Source: Nitrospira sp. (GTDB lineage Bacteria; Nitrospirota; Nitrospiria; Nitrospirales; Nitrospiraceae). Taken from it: 35,321 nucleotides of DNA. The stretch is taken from positions 1 to 35,321 of the forward strand of contig JABFSU010000010.1 of the NCBI GenBank assembly GCA_013140455.1, given 5' to 3'. Below the pieces are notes generated by a model that did not search any database, was not told the origin of the DNA, and was given only the letters and a program-made list of their open reading frames with translations. A program made the translations under genes and the position numbers. How positions within the stretch are numbered: position 1 is the stretch's first letter; the number at the start of each line of letters is the position of its first letter. Shown here one piece after another: positions 16,364-24,172 of the stretch.

Positions 16364-17287
16364 TCACTCAATTCGTAATTTTCCAGAATTGGTCTGCGCC
16401 ACGAATGCCTTCATCTCTGAACGCCCCTGAAAAAACGCAGCCGCCTGGCGAGCTCCTGCCTCCTCCCGGAATACCCCAAAGACGGTCGCACCGCTGCCGG
16501 ACAACAATGCCAGCTGAGCGCCCCGGCTCAACAAGTCCAGCTTGATCTGTTGAAGAACAGGATGCGCCGTGAACACCGGATCTTCAAAATCATTTGAAGC
16601 CAGACTCATCACATCGTCCCATGTAGTTCGGCTCTGTGACTCAAGTTGGGTACTTCGTTCGGAAAGCGGCACCACACCCTGCCGTGTCGTAGACAGTTGC
16701 TGATAGGCCCATTTCGTCTCGACGGGAAAACCCGGATTCACGAGCACCGCCCACCGGGAATCGGCCAGGTGAATCGCCCTGACCTGCTCACCTCGACCTG
16801 CAACCACCGCAGTCGGCGCATGAAAAAAGAACGACACGTCGCTTCCAAGCTCCTGACCGATTTCCGCCATCCGGGCTGCTGACCAGCCCACGTTCAGGAG
16901 TCGATTGATTCCGAGAATGGTTGCCGCCGCATCGCTGCTCCCGCCTCCAAGACCAGCGCCCATTGGAATGCGCTTTGCCAGCTGGATGTCGAGTCCGATC
17001 TTTTGCTGCACTTGCGCAAGCACTGCTGCCGCAGCGCGATAGACGAGGTTGGTCTGATCGACGCTAAGCGAATGGCTATCGCACTGTAACCGAATCTCAT
17101 CATGCTGCGGAGCCAGACGAATGGTGACCGCATCTTCCAGTCCAACCGTTTGCATGAGGCTCCACAAATTGTGAAACCCGTCAGGACGGCGATCAAGCAC
17201 TCGAAGGATCAGATTAACCTTGGCTGGAGCGAATACGGTAACAGCGGATCGAGCAGGATTGGGTGAATCTTCGTGCGGTCTAGTCAC
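16364..17287 (-). CDS. ispE: 4-diphosphocytidyl-2-C-methyl-D-erythritol kinase
   Basis: 307 residues of the GHMP kinase family. FAPAKVNLILRVLDRRPDGFH opens the fold with the conserved Lys and Asp, and PMGAGLGGGSSDAA is the ATP-binding glycine motif. LLSGSGATVFGVF is the third GHMP block. It phosphorylates CDP-methylerythritol in the MEP isoprenoid pathway. The start overlaps the end of pilR by eight bases, so ispE is likely co-translated with the pilus regulators. In many bacteria ispE precedes prs, as here. Confidence 0.96.
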   Translation of the reverse strand: MTRPHEDSPNPARSAVTVFAPAKVNLILRVLDRRPDGFHNLWSLMQTVGLEDAVTIRLAPQHDEIRLQCDSHSLSVDQTNLVYRAAAAVLAQVQQKIGLDIQLAKRIPMGAGLGGGSSDAAATILGINRLLNVGWSAARMAEIGQELGSDVSFFFHAPTAVVAGRGEQVRAIHLADSRWAVLVNPGFPVETKWAYQQLSTTRQGVVPLSERSTQLESQSRTTWDDVMSLASNDFEDPVFTAHPVLQQIKLDLLSRGAQLALLSGSGATVFGVFREEAGARQAAAFFQGRSEMKAFVAQTNSGKLRIE

Positions 17288-18665
17288 GGCCTCCCTTTAT
17301 AGCATACTTCTCAAGCCGGTAGCGGAATGATCGGGTGTTCAGCCGGAGCAATCTGGCCGCCTTCTTTTTTACCCACTTGGTCCGCTCCAACGCCTTCAGC
17401 AAGAGGTCCTTCTCAAGGCCGTTGATCATTCCCTCAAGGTCCAATCCATCTTCCGGCAGATCGGTCGGGATCCCCCCCTGCTGTTGGGGCGACACCGTCC
17501 GGTGAAGCCAGCCACGCATCTCAGCGTCCGTCACTGGGCCACCGGTTGAAAATGCGACCACTCGCTCAATCAAGTTTTCCAGCTCTCGCACATTGCCACG
17601 CCATTCATGCCCTAAGAGCACCTGCATCGCCTCAGGACTGATCACCGGCACCGGCTTCCCGCTTTCCTTGGAAAATCGCGTGAGGAAATGTGTGACGAGC
17701 AGCGGAATATCACCGGAGCGCAATCGAAGCGGGGGGAGACGGATTGGAATGACGTCCAATCGATAGTACAGATCTTCGCGGAAGGAGCCATCCGCCACGG
17801 CCTTCTCAAGATCTTTATTCGTCGCAGCCACGATGCGCACATCGACCTTAATATCCTGCGTCCCGCCGACTCGCCGAAATTCACGCTCCTGAATCACCCG
17901 CAATAACTTCACCTGGATCGTCGGCGTCGTATCCCCGATCTCATCCAAAAAGATCGTGCCTCCGTTCGCAACTTCAAACAACCCGGCTTTGTTGGAGATG
18001 GCACCCGTGAACGAGCCCTTCATATGACCGAACAACTCGCTCTCCAAGAGCGTTTCAGGTACCGCACTACAGTTCACCGCCACAAACGGCAAGGTGCTGC
18101 GCACGCTGTTATAGTGGATCGCCCGAGCGACTAACTCTTTGCCGGTTCCACTTTCTCCGCAAATCAAGACATTGCTCTTTGAGTCAGCCACTTTCTTCAC
18201 CACATCAAACACCTTCTGCATCGCCTCACTCTGTCCCACCAACTGAGCAAAGGACGACTGACTCGCCATCTCGCGCTTCAACAAGATGTTTTCTGTCGTC
18301 AACCGGCGCTTCTCAAGGGCATTCCGGATGATCAATTGCACTTCATCAACCTGGAACGGCTTCGTCAGATAATCGTACGCACCCTGTTTCATCGCCTCCA
18401 CGGCCGAGTCGGCCGTGGCAAAGGCTGTAATGATCAGCACTACTGTTTCCGGCGACGCCGACTTGACGGCCCGGAGCACTTCCATCCCGTCCACTTTGGG
18501 CATCCGCAGATCGGTGATCACCAGATCGAAAATCTCTTTCTGTAGCTGCTCAATAGCCTCTTCACCATCGGACACACTAGTGACCGCATACCCGGCCCGC
18601 TTGAGCATGATGCTCAAGACTTCCCGCAAGCTCTGTTCATCATCGACGACTAAGATCTTTTCCAC
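17280..18665 (-). CDS. pilR: sigma-54-dependent response regulator, PilR-type
   Basis: 461 residues from a GTG start. The receiver domain (1-120) has D8-D9, the phospho-acceptor D52 (VITDLRMPK) and a Lys in LTKPF. The AAA+ domain (about 140-380) has Walker A GESGTGKE and Walker B GGTIFLDEIGD. The sigma-54 contact loop reads GSFTGA instead of the usual GAFTGA. The C-terminus is a Fis-type helix-turn-helix (KKKAARLLRLNTRSFRYRLEKY). With pilS and pilC directly upstream, it most likely activates sigma-54 promoters of pilin genes. It overlaps pilS by 16 nt and ispE by 8 nt. Confidence 0.9.
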   Translation of the reverse strand: MEKILVVDDEQSLREVLSIMLKRAGYAVTSVSDGEEAIEQLQKEIFDLVITDLRMPKVDGMEVLRAVKSASPETVVLIITAFATADSAVEAMKQGAYDYLTKPFQVDEVQLIIRNALEKRRLTTENILLKREMASQSSFAQLVGQSEAMQKVFDVVKKVADSKSNVLICGESGTGKELVARAIHYNSVRSTLPFVAVNCSAVPETLLESELFGHMKGSFTGAISNKAGLFEVANGGTIFLDEIGDTTPTIQVKLLRVIQEREFRRVGGTQDIKVDVRIVAATNKDLEKAVADGSFREDLYYRLDVIPIRLPPLRLRSGDIPLLVTHFLTRFSKESGKPVPVISPEAMQVLLGHEWRGNVRELENLIERVVAFSTGGPVTDAEMRGWLHRTVSPQQQGGIPTDLPEDGLDLEGMINGLEKDLLLKALERTKWVKKKAARLLRLNTRSFRYRLEKYAIKGGRD

Positions 18666-20341
18666 GGTTCCCTACCTTCGTGCCATAGCCTCACGCCCAC
18701 ATCGGCCGAGCGAGGTAAGCACACCACAAATCGAGACCCCTCATGCTCTTTGCTCTCAACCTTGATCCACCCGCCGTGCAAATCGACAATCCGATGAACC
18801 GCCGCAAGACCCAGTCCTGATCCCTGTTTCTTCGTCGTAAAGAACGGGAGAAAGATATTGTCGAGATTTTTCTTAGAAATCCCGTCGCCGGTATCTTGAA
18901 AAGAAATCTCGATGACATCCCCTTTACGCCCGCCGACATCTATGGACCTGCAGCCGGTTGCGATCGTCAACTGTCCGCCCTTCGGCATGGCGTCGAACGC
19001 ATTCGTGGCAAGATTCCAGAACACCTGCTTCAACTGATCTTGATCGACCTGACCGACCAACGCCTCACGAGACGGCTTTGCCTCAATTCGAATATTTGTT
19101 CTAGTCCGAGCCTCATGTTGTACCAGATCAAGTGTCTCAGCAAGGAGTTTGTTCAAATCGTGCTCGGCCAGATTCAAAGCCGGCGGCCGCGCATACTGAA
19201 GAAACTCCGTGATGATCGTGTCCAATCGAGTCGCCTCCCGGATTGCGATGTCCATCAACCGCTGGCTCGTTTCATCCGCATGAAGATCCTTCCGCAACAT
19301 TTGCATCGCCCCGGCCAACGCACCGAGCGGGTTACGAATCTCGTGGGCCATCCCGGCCGACATTTCGCCCAGGCTGGCAAGCCAGTCTTTTCGATGCATC
19401 TCCTCTTCAAGATCCCGGATCTGCGTCAAGTCTTTAAAGACGCCGACCATCCCCGTCGTCTTCCCGCGTTCCTGGAGCGGCGAGAGTGTCATCCCCAAGA
19501 CCAAGCGATTCCCGTCCGCACGCGTGCACTCCACTTCGAACCGCATATGTGCAGCCTCTTCGTCCTGTACATCCAGCGGTCGATCCGGATGCCAGTTAAA
19601 CACGTCTCGCCAGGGGCGCCCTTGAACGTGCGCAAGATTATGTCCGGTGGCTTCCTGAGCAGCAGGGTTAAAAGAAGTGATTCGCCCCTCCTCATCGGCA
19701 GTAAATACGCCGCTGCTGATACTGTGAACAATGTTTTCGTGAAAAGCCTGGAGTCGGCTAAGGCCCTGCTCTTTTTCCTGAAGCGAATCGTCCGCACGTT
19801 GAAGCTGTTCGGTCAAAAGGCCACTCAAGAAACCCACCACCAAAAACGCCAGACTATGTACCCCAAATGTCTGAAGCGTTTCTGGCGCACTCAGACGGGT
19901 CCTGGGCAACCACCCCCAAGATTCAGTCAGCCCGTACAGTTGAAGATTGGTCAACAATCCCAAAAGGATTACGCACAGGCTGGCAGTAAGAAGCCCGACG
20001 TTCCGTCTGGGGATAAGACTCGCCAACGTCACCGAGATCACATACAGCACAAGAAACGGGCTCTCAATTCCACCGGTTCTTGCTATTAAAACTGTTTCCA
20101 GTAGGAAATCGATGCCGATTTGCACCCAGGCCAGTGAAACCAACGCCTCAGAGGTGACCACAAAGCGAAGAGCGAGGGCATACACAATGGTGATCGCGTA
20201 GGTGAACACGATCAGGCTATAGAACGTCTCGACCTGCTCCCCTCTTGTCACTTGAAAAGTGAGAGAAAGCCCGAGTAAGAGGGTTACAACGAGGACTCTC
20301 AGGCCGATCAACCATTGTATTCTTGCTTTAATTTCAACCAC
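18650..20341 (-). CDS. pilS: membrane sensor histidine kinase, PilS-type
   Basis: 563 residues from a GTG with GGAG five bases upstream. The N-terminus (about 10-180) has six hydrophobic segments, as in PilS. A coiled linker and a PAS domain (about 195-310) follow. HisKA has the phospho-acceptor His333 in MAHEIRNPLG. The ATPase part has an N-box-type WNLATNAFDAMPKGG, DTGDGIS and GSGLGLAAVHRIV. It should phosphorylate the adjacent PilR in response to a membrane signal, in other bacteria the level of pilin. The order pilC-pilS-pilR supports the assignment over a nitrogen-type NtrB. Confidence 0.88.
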   Translation of the reverse strand: MVEIKARIQWLIGLRVLVVTLLLGLSLTFQVTRGEQVETFYSLIVFTYAITIVYALALRFVVTSEALVSLAWVQIGIDFLLETVLIARTGGIESPFLVLYVISVTLASLIPRRNVGLLTASLCVILLGLLTNLQLYGLTESWGWLPRTRLSAPETLQTFGVHSLAFLVVGFLSGLLTEQLQRADDSLQEKEQGLSRLQAFHENIVHSISSGVFTADEEGRITSFNPAAQEATGHNLAHVQGRPWRDVFNWHPDRPLDVQDEEAAHMRFEVECTRADGNRLVLGMTLSPLQERGKTTGMVGVFKDLTQIRDLEEEMHRKDWLASLGEMSAGMAHEIRNPLGALAGAMQMLRKDLHADETSQRLMDIAIREATRLDTIITEFLQYARPPALNLAEHDLNKLLAETLDLVQHEARTRTNIRIEAKPSREALVGQVDQDQLKQVFWNLATNAFDAMPKGGQLTIATGCRSIDVGGRKGDVIEISFQDTGDGISKKNLDNIFLPFFTTKKQGSGLGLAAVHRIVDLHGGWIKVESKEHEGSRFVVCLPRSADVGVRLWHEGREPWKRS

Positions 20342-20457
20342 AGAAACTCCGACGCCTGGGAGAGAAAACCGCTCAGCGAAGTCTTAGGAAAGGGGAGGGA
20401 TACCGTTCAGCATTGATTCAGATGCTGGGGAGAAACCGATGCAGCAACACCGTCAGA

Positions 20458-20497
20458 CCAACAGACGCCGGCAAGCTATTCCGCCGGCGTCTGTTGG
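20458..20497 (-). other. perfect 15-bp hairpin between pilC and pilS
   Basis: CCAACAGACGCCGGC (20458-20472) and its exact complement (20483-20497) enclose a ten-base loop. It lies about 40 nt past the pilC stop. No T-run follows on the minus strand, so it is not a classical intrinsic terminator. A weaker stem, CAGCAT/ATGCTG, follows at 20408-20427. The 20342-20534 gap holds nothing else recognisable. It may stabilise the pilC 3' end or reduce read-through into pilS-pilR. Confidence 0.7.
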
Positions 20498-20534
20498 AAT
20501 CAACGAGGTCGCACGCTCCGTACGAAAAACAACT

Positions 20535-21749
20535 TTAGCCAATCGCCGAAGCCATCGTGAAGATAGGCAAATACATGGCAATGACGATGAATCCGACGGT
20601 GACGCCGAGAAACACCATCATCATCGGCTCAAGCAAAGCCGTCAGATTCGTCACCGCCGCATCGACTTCGTCCTCATAAAAATCGGCGATTTTCCCGAGC
20701 ATGTTGTCGAGCGCACCGGTGGATTCGCCGACGGCAATCATGTGAGTCACCATTTTGGGGAACGCCTCGCTCTTCGCCAGCGGCTCAGAAATCGTCTTCC
20801 CTCCGCTGATGCTGACGCGGGCATCCATCAGCACATTTTCGATGACTTTATTCCCGGCTGTCTTCGCACAAATCGATAAGGCCTCGAGCAGAGGCACTCC
20901 GCTCGTAATCAACGTGCCTAATGTCCGCGTGAACTTGGCAACCGACGCCTTTCGAATCAAGTCACCGAACACCGGCAATTTCAAGACAATCTTGTCAATC
21001 GTCAGTCTGCCTTGAGGAGTTGCGTAGTACTTCTTGAACGCAATCACGCCAACGACGATCGCACCGAGAATAATGTACCAATTCCCTTGAGCAAAGTTAC
21101 TCATATCGATGACAAGTTGTGTTGGCCCAGGCAAAGCCATCTTCCCGCCGGACATTTCTTTAAACATTTTCTCGAAGACCGGAATGACCCAAATCATCAA
21201 CACCGTGATGACAATCGCAGCAATACCGCAAATAGCCGCCGGGTACACCATGGCGCTCTTAATCTGCGACTTCAGCTTCATCGCCTTTTCGATGTGCTTG
21301 GAAAGTCGCGCAAGAATCGTATCCAGCAATCCGCCGACTTCACCGGCGTTCACCATGTTGCAGTAGAGATCGTCGAAGATTTTCGGGTGCCGCCGCAACG
21401 CATCGGAAAAGGTCGATCCGCCTTCAACGGCCCCCTTGATTTCACCAACGGCTTTTCGAAGCGCTGCATTTTCAGACTGTGTCGAGAGGATCTCCAAGCA
21501 CTGAATCAAGGGCAAGCCCGCATTAATCATCGTTCCAAACTGGCGAGTGAAAACAACGAGATCCTTTTCCGTCATTCCATTTCCGAAGCTCAGCTTGAAC
21601 CCGTCTTTTGACCCCTTCTCCTCAAGGCTCGTTACCACCACGCTTTGCTTCCGGAGTTGGTCGACAGCCTCATCACGGCTCTTGGCCACGAGCTCGCCCT
21701 TCTTGACCGCACCAGACTTGCTTCGTCCAACGTATGCAAACGTAGCCAT
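20535..21749 (-). CDS. pilC: type IV pilus inner-membrane platform protein PilC
   Basis: 404 residues, the normal length. Two T2SF/GspF domains are visible (about 68-190 and 270-393), each followed by hydrophobic membrane segments; the first begins FTRQFGTMINAGLPLIQCLEIL and the second FTRTLGTLITSGVPLLEALSIC in parallel. PilC forms the platform on which the PilB and PilT ATPases act. The ATPases and pilin are not in this window. It has its own promoter and leads the pilC-pilS-pilR-ispE group. GspF of a type II secretion system is the alternative, made unlikely by pilSR. Confidence 0.94.
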   Translation of the reverse strand: MATFAYVGRSKSGAVKKGELVAKSRDEAVDQLRKQSVVVTSLEEKGSKDGFKLSFGNGMTEKDLVVFTRQFGTMINAGLPLIQCLEILSTQSENAALRKAVGEIKGAVEGGSTFSDALRRHPKIFDDLYCNMVNAGEVGGLLDTILARLSKHIEKAMKLKSQIKSAMVYPAAICGIAAIVITVLMIWVIPVFEKMFKEMSGGKMALPGPTQLVIDMSNFAQGNWYIILGAIVVGVIAFKKYYATPQGRLTIDKIVLKLPVFGDLIRKASVAKFTRTLGTLITSGVPLLEALSICAKTAGNKVIENVLMDARVSISGGKTISEPLAKSEAFPKMVTHMIAVGESTGALDNMLGKIADFYEDEVDAAVTNLTALLEPMMMVFLGVTVGFIVIAMYLPIFTMASAIG

Positions 21750-21812
21750 AGGCGTTTAATCCTGTTGTGGCTCCCTGAGCCGGTTAGGAAACAACCGTGT
21801 ATCTACGTGGTG

Positions 21813-21841
21813 AGTCTACTGGGGGGGCAAAAACCTGTCAA
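21813..21841 (-). promoter_or_regulatory. candidate sigma-70 promoter of pilC with a C7 run in the spacer
   Basis: TTGACA (21836-21841), a 17-nt spacer and TAGACT (21813-21818, four of six) on the minus strand. The spacer contains seven consecutive C (G7 at 21821-21827 on the plus strand) next to a T5 run. An A/T-rich segment (about 21841-21859) directly upstream resembles an UP element. Confidence 0.5.
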
Positions 21842-21902
21842 AATAAATGCATTATTTATGCGGCCTGAAAGCGATGGGAACGAGCTGAACGACCTGCACA
21901 AG

Positions 21903-21926
21903 TGTGTCAACCGATGTGTCAACCGA
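21903..21926. repeat. 12-bp perfect tandem duplication at the pgsA stop
   Basis: TGTGTCAACCGA occurs twice back to back (21903-21914 and 21915-21926). The second copy covers the pgsA stop codon; the unit is a multiple of three and repeats an in-frame TGA. Each copy also contains TTGACA on the minus strand, about 70-90 nt upstream of the pilC promoter. Confidence 0.85.
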
Positions 21927-22461
21927 CAGAACTGTTCAAGTAGGTTCGTCGATACCCTCGATAGAGATAGTGCAGCCCCGAGCCTAACGTAAACGCTACC
22001 ATGACCAACAACAACGGGAGCAACGCACCGATCTTCATTCCCCGCCAGATCATGGCGATCACCAATACGACATACGTCAGCTGGCACAATGTCGTACCCT
22101 TGCCCAACATTGTCGGCGTGATGTCGATGGCAATATTCGTCACATGCGCAACCACTGTCCCCAGCATCAAGATGAGATCCCTGCTTACTACCAGGATCAC
22201 AACCCACGATGGCACCAGGTGCAGGATAGAGAGGGTGAGGAATGCCGACGTAAGCAGGAGCTTATCAGCTAATGGATCGAGGATTTCTCCCAGCTTGGTC
22301 TGCTGATTGGTCATCCGCGCAACCAGCCCATCCAGTGCGTCGGTGAGACCGGCGCAGAGCAAGGCCGCCAGCGCATACCCGTACTGTCGATAGGTCATGA
22401 ACCCCACAAACACAGGGATCAGGAGGATCCGCAAGATCGTCAGACTATTAGGTATGTTCAT
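21919..22461 (-). CDS. pgsA: CDP-diacylglycerol-glycerol-3-phosphate 3-phosphatidyltransferase
   Basis: 180 residues with several membrane helices. The complete CDP-alcohol phosphotransferase signature is present: D41-x2-D44-G45-x2-A48-R49-x8-G58-x3-D62-x3-D66. It makes phosphatidylglycerol phosphate from CDP-DAG in the inner membrane. The length and LGEILDPLADK are typical of PgsA, though another CDP-alcohol transferase such as phosphatidylserine synthase cannot be fully excluded. It is divergent from a small unknown gene. Confidence 0.92.
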   Translation of the reverse strand: MNIPNSLTILRILLIPVFVGFMTYRQYGYALAALLCAGLTDALDGLVARMTNQQTKLGEILDPLADKLLLTSAFLTLSILHLVPSWVVILVVSRDLILMLGTVVAHVTNIAIDITPTMLGKGTTLCQLTYVVLVIAMIWRGMKIGALLPLLLVMVAFTLGSGLHYLYRGYRRTYLNSSVG

Positions 22462-22542
22462 GCAACCGCGCAGAACCTCCGTCTGGTGGACTGTCGGCTG
22501 CCATCTTAGTGAGGGGATTTTGGGCTTGTCAACGCGGTTGCA
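22461..22542. promoter_or_regulatory. 10-bp perfect inverted repeat flanking the pgsA divergent promoter region
   Basis: TGCAACCGCG (22461-22470) and CGCGGTTGCA (22533-22542) are exact reverse complements 62 nt apart. One copy touches the pgsA start codon and the other overlaps the -35 of the plus-strand gene. It could be a paired operator or a long-range stem; the role is unknown. Confidence 0.45.
22503..22532 (-). promoter_or_regulatory. candidate sigma-70 promoter of pgsA
   Basis: TTGACA (22527-22532), an 18-nt spacer and TAAGAT (22503-22508, four of six) on the minus strand, about 40 nt before the pgsA ATG. Its -35 lies five bases from that of the divergent promoter. Confidence 0.5.
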
Positions 22543-22566
22543 GTGGCACGACCAGCCGCCTATAAT
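22538..22566 (+). promoter_or_regulatory. candidate sigma-70 promoter of the small unknown gene
   Basis: TTGCAG (22538-22543), a 17-nt spacer and a perfect TATAAT (22561-22566). The start would fall about 33 nt before the ATG at 22606. Confidence 0.55.
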
Positions 22567-22605
22567 CTCACTTGCAATCTCAATGCGGACCCTCGGGAGG
22601 AATTG

Positions 22606-22923
22606 ATGAGCGCGTTACCCTTGATGATGAAGAAAGAAGGACTTGTTGAGAAGCATCAGATGGAAGGCGTGGACCCAAGCGATCGCTATTTTAGTCGCGC
22701 CCTCCTGGTGAGTCGAACCGGCGCAGGCTATTCAGGGAAAATCATGTACGAAGCCCTCATTGTCCAAGGAGGGTCACACTCAACCATCGGAGCCGCCGTG
22801 CGCGAGGTGGTTGAGAAGCTTCAAGGAATGGGGTTTGTGCGAATGCGTACGAGAGCCAACTTCAGAGGCACCCGCTACCTCGCTGAAAAAGAAACCTGGA
22901 TCGACTACCCCGACCCCGCCTAA
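22606..22923 (+). CDS. small conserved-looking hypothetical protein, 105 aa
   Basis: Starts at ATG 22606, with GGGAGGA five bases upstream and a good promoter before it; an in-frame ATG at 22543 lies inside the promoter and is excluded. The protein is soluble, with no membrane segment or signal peptide. It has a helix-rich middle (STIGAAVREVVEKLQGMGF) and a basic-aromatic end (RMRTRANFRGTRYLAEKETW). I do not recognise the family. Its stop overlaps that of the convergent serine hydrolase gene (CTAA), and it is divergent from pgsA. Promoter, ribosome binding site and coding character together argue that it is real. Confidence 0.75.
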   Translation: MSALPLMMKKEGLVEKHQMEGVDPSDRYFSRALLVSRTGAGYSGKIMYEALIVQGGSHSTIGAAVREVVEKLQGMGFVRMRTRANFRGTRYLAEKETWIDYPDPA

Positions 22924-24074
22924 ACACATCCTACATATTCCCGATACACCAACTCGTGGATCAGCGGTCGAAACGATTTAATCCGCTCATTTTTCCTGGT
23001 CGGGTGCACCCGATTGGAAAGTAAGACGATCTCCAGCTCATGAAGCGGATCGATCCATACCGACGTCCCCGTATACCCTAAGTGGCCAAAAGAAACCTCA
23101 GGAAGAAATCTCCCAGCCGATGATGGAGGCGATGGAGTATCCCATCCCAACGCCCAGCTCGATCCAGGCACAACAGCCTGTCGACAGGTAAACTCTTTGG
23201 CAAGGTCAGCATCAAGCATGGACGACCGCCGATGATAGGCCTGCAGCCAGGCCCCAGTCACCGCTAATACGGCGTCCGCCGTTCCAAAGAGCCCCGCATG
23301 TCCGGCAACGCCACCTAATGAAGCCGCGTTTTCATCGTGAACTTCACCACACAAAAGTCGTCCCCTCCAGGCATCGTGTTCAGTGGGCGCAACATCACCC
23401 CCATGACGACGAGCGCACTGGAGAAAATTATCTGCCCACTCTGTCGGCACAAATCCTAATTGCGAGGTTCCTGCCAGGGGAGCGATCTGGTTACGAAAGA
23501 ATTCCTGGAGTGGAACGCCACTACATCGCTCCACGATCATTCCCAGAAGCATAAATCCCAGGTCACTGTAGAGGCTTCGCACCCCTCGCTCATAGATCAG
23601 GGCTTCGTCTCGGATCAGTTTCACTAAGACGGCACGCGAGAGACTACGCTGTCCTTCTGTCGCGGGAATGGAGGCGGTCGGACTCAGTCGTTCGTAGTAC
23701 CCTCGCCAACCAGGAAGTCCGGAACTATGCGTCAACAGATGCCGGAGCGACGCCGTGCCGATCGGGCTACCAGTCAGTTCCTGGAGTATCGATTCAACCC
23801 GATCATGAAGCTGACATCGCCCGGCTTGGATGAGCAGCACCAAAGCCGTCACCGTAGACAACGGCTTCGTGAGCGAGGCCAGATCATAGACTGTCGCCGG
23901 CTGGACCGCTCGAGCGGCGTCAAGAGTCGACACGAGCCCGGCCGTAAACACATCGGCCTGGCCGCCGCCATGGCGCACAGCCAACACGGCCCCGGGAAAC
24001 ACCCCGTCCGTGACGGCCTGCTCAAGTGCCACCTGAATCAGAGAAACATTCGGCATGGTGAGCGAATGACTCAC
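22920..24074 (-). CDS. serine beta-lactamase-family hydrolase (class C / PBP4B-like)
   Basis: About 384 residues from GTG 24074; ATG 24056 is an alternative, and neither has a clear ribosome binding site. Active-site motifs of the penicillin-binding fold are present: S67-L-T-K70 (SxxK), Y169-S-D171 (YxN-like) and H331-L-G333 (HxG). LLTHSSGLP and CGEVHDENA with GGVAGHAGLF match the branch containing YfeW/PBP4B and EstB-type esterases. No signal peptide is obvious with either start, which is unusual for a cell-wall enzyme and leaves a cytoplasmic esterase or a mis-set start open. It follows divIVA by 98 nt. Confidence 0.85.
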   Translation of the reverse strand: MSHSLTMPNVSLIQVALEQAVTDGVFPGAVLAVRHGGGQADVFTAGLVSTLDAARAVQPATVYDLASLTKPLSTVTALVLLIQAGRCQLHDRVESILQELTGSPIGTASLRHLLTHSSGLPGWRGYYERLSPTASIPATEGQRSLSRAVLVKLIRDEALIYERGVRSLYSDLGFMLLGMIVERCSGVPLQEFFRNQIAPLAGTSQLGFVPTEWADNFLQCARRHGGDVAPTEHDAWRGRLLCGEVHDENAASLGGVAGHAGLFGTADAVLAVTGAWLQAYHRRSSMLDADLAKEFTCRQAVVPGSSWALGWDTPSPPSSAGRFLPEVSFGHLGYTGTSVWIDPLHELEIVLLSNRVHPTRKNERIKSFRPLIHELVYREYVGCV

Positions 24075-24096
24075 GAAGATAATGAGCGCGCGGTGA

Positions 24097-24119
24097 TCAC
24101 GGCTTCAGCGCAGCCGTGA
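24097..24119 (-). other. 8-bp hairpin after divIVA
   Basis: TCACGGCT and AGCCGTGA are perfect arms around seven bases, between divIVA and the serine hydrolase gene. No T-run follows, so it is at best a weak terminator for the dcw transcript. Confidence 0.35.
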
Positions 24120-24172
24120 CACGCAACGGGATACGGCATCAACACAGGAGCACCACGCAATCGAGACGATGA

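Noticed and set aside
18896-20089. 397-codon plus-strand open frame opposite pilS
   Set aside because: Shadow frame of the histidine kinase; no domain, and the minus strand carries intact kinase motifs.
22545-22560. A sigma-54 promoter suggested by TGGCACG upstream of the small plus-strand gene
   Set aside because: The -12 part (TTGCA) is missing at the right spacing, whereas TATAAT with a 17-nt spacer explains the site better.
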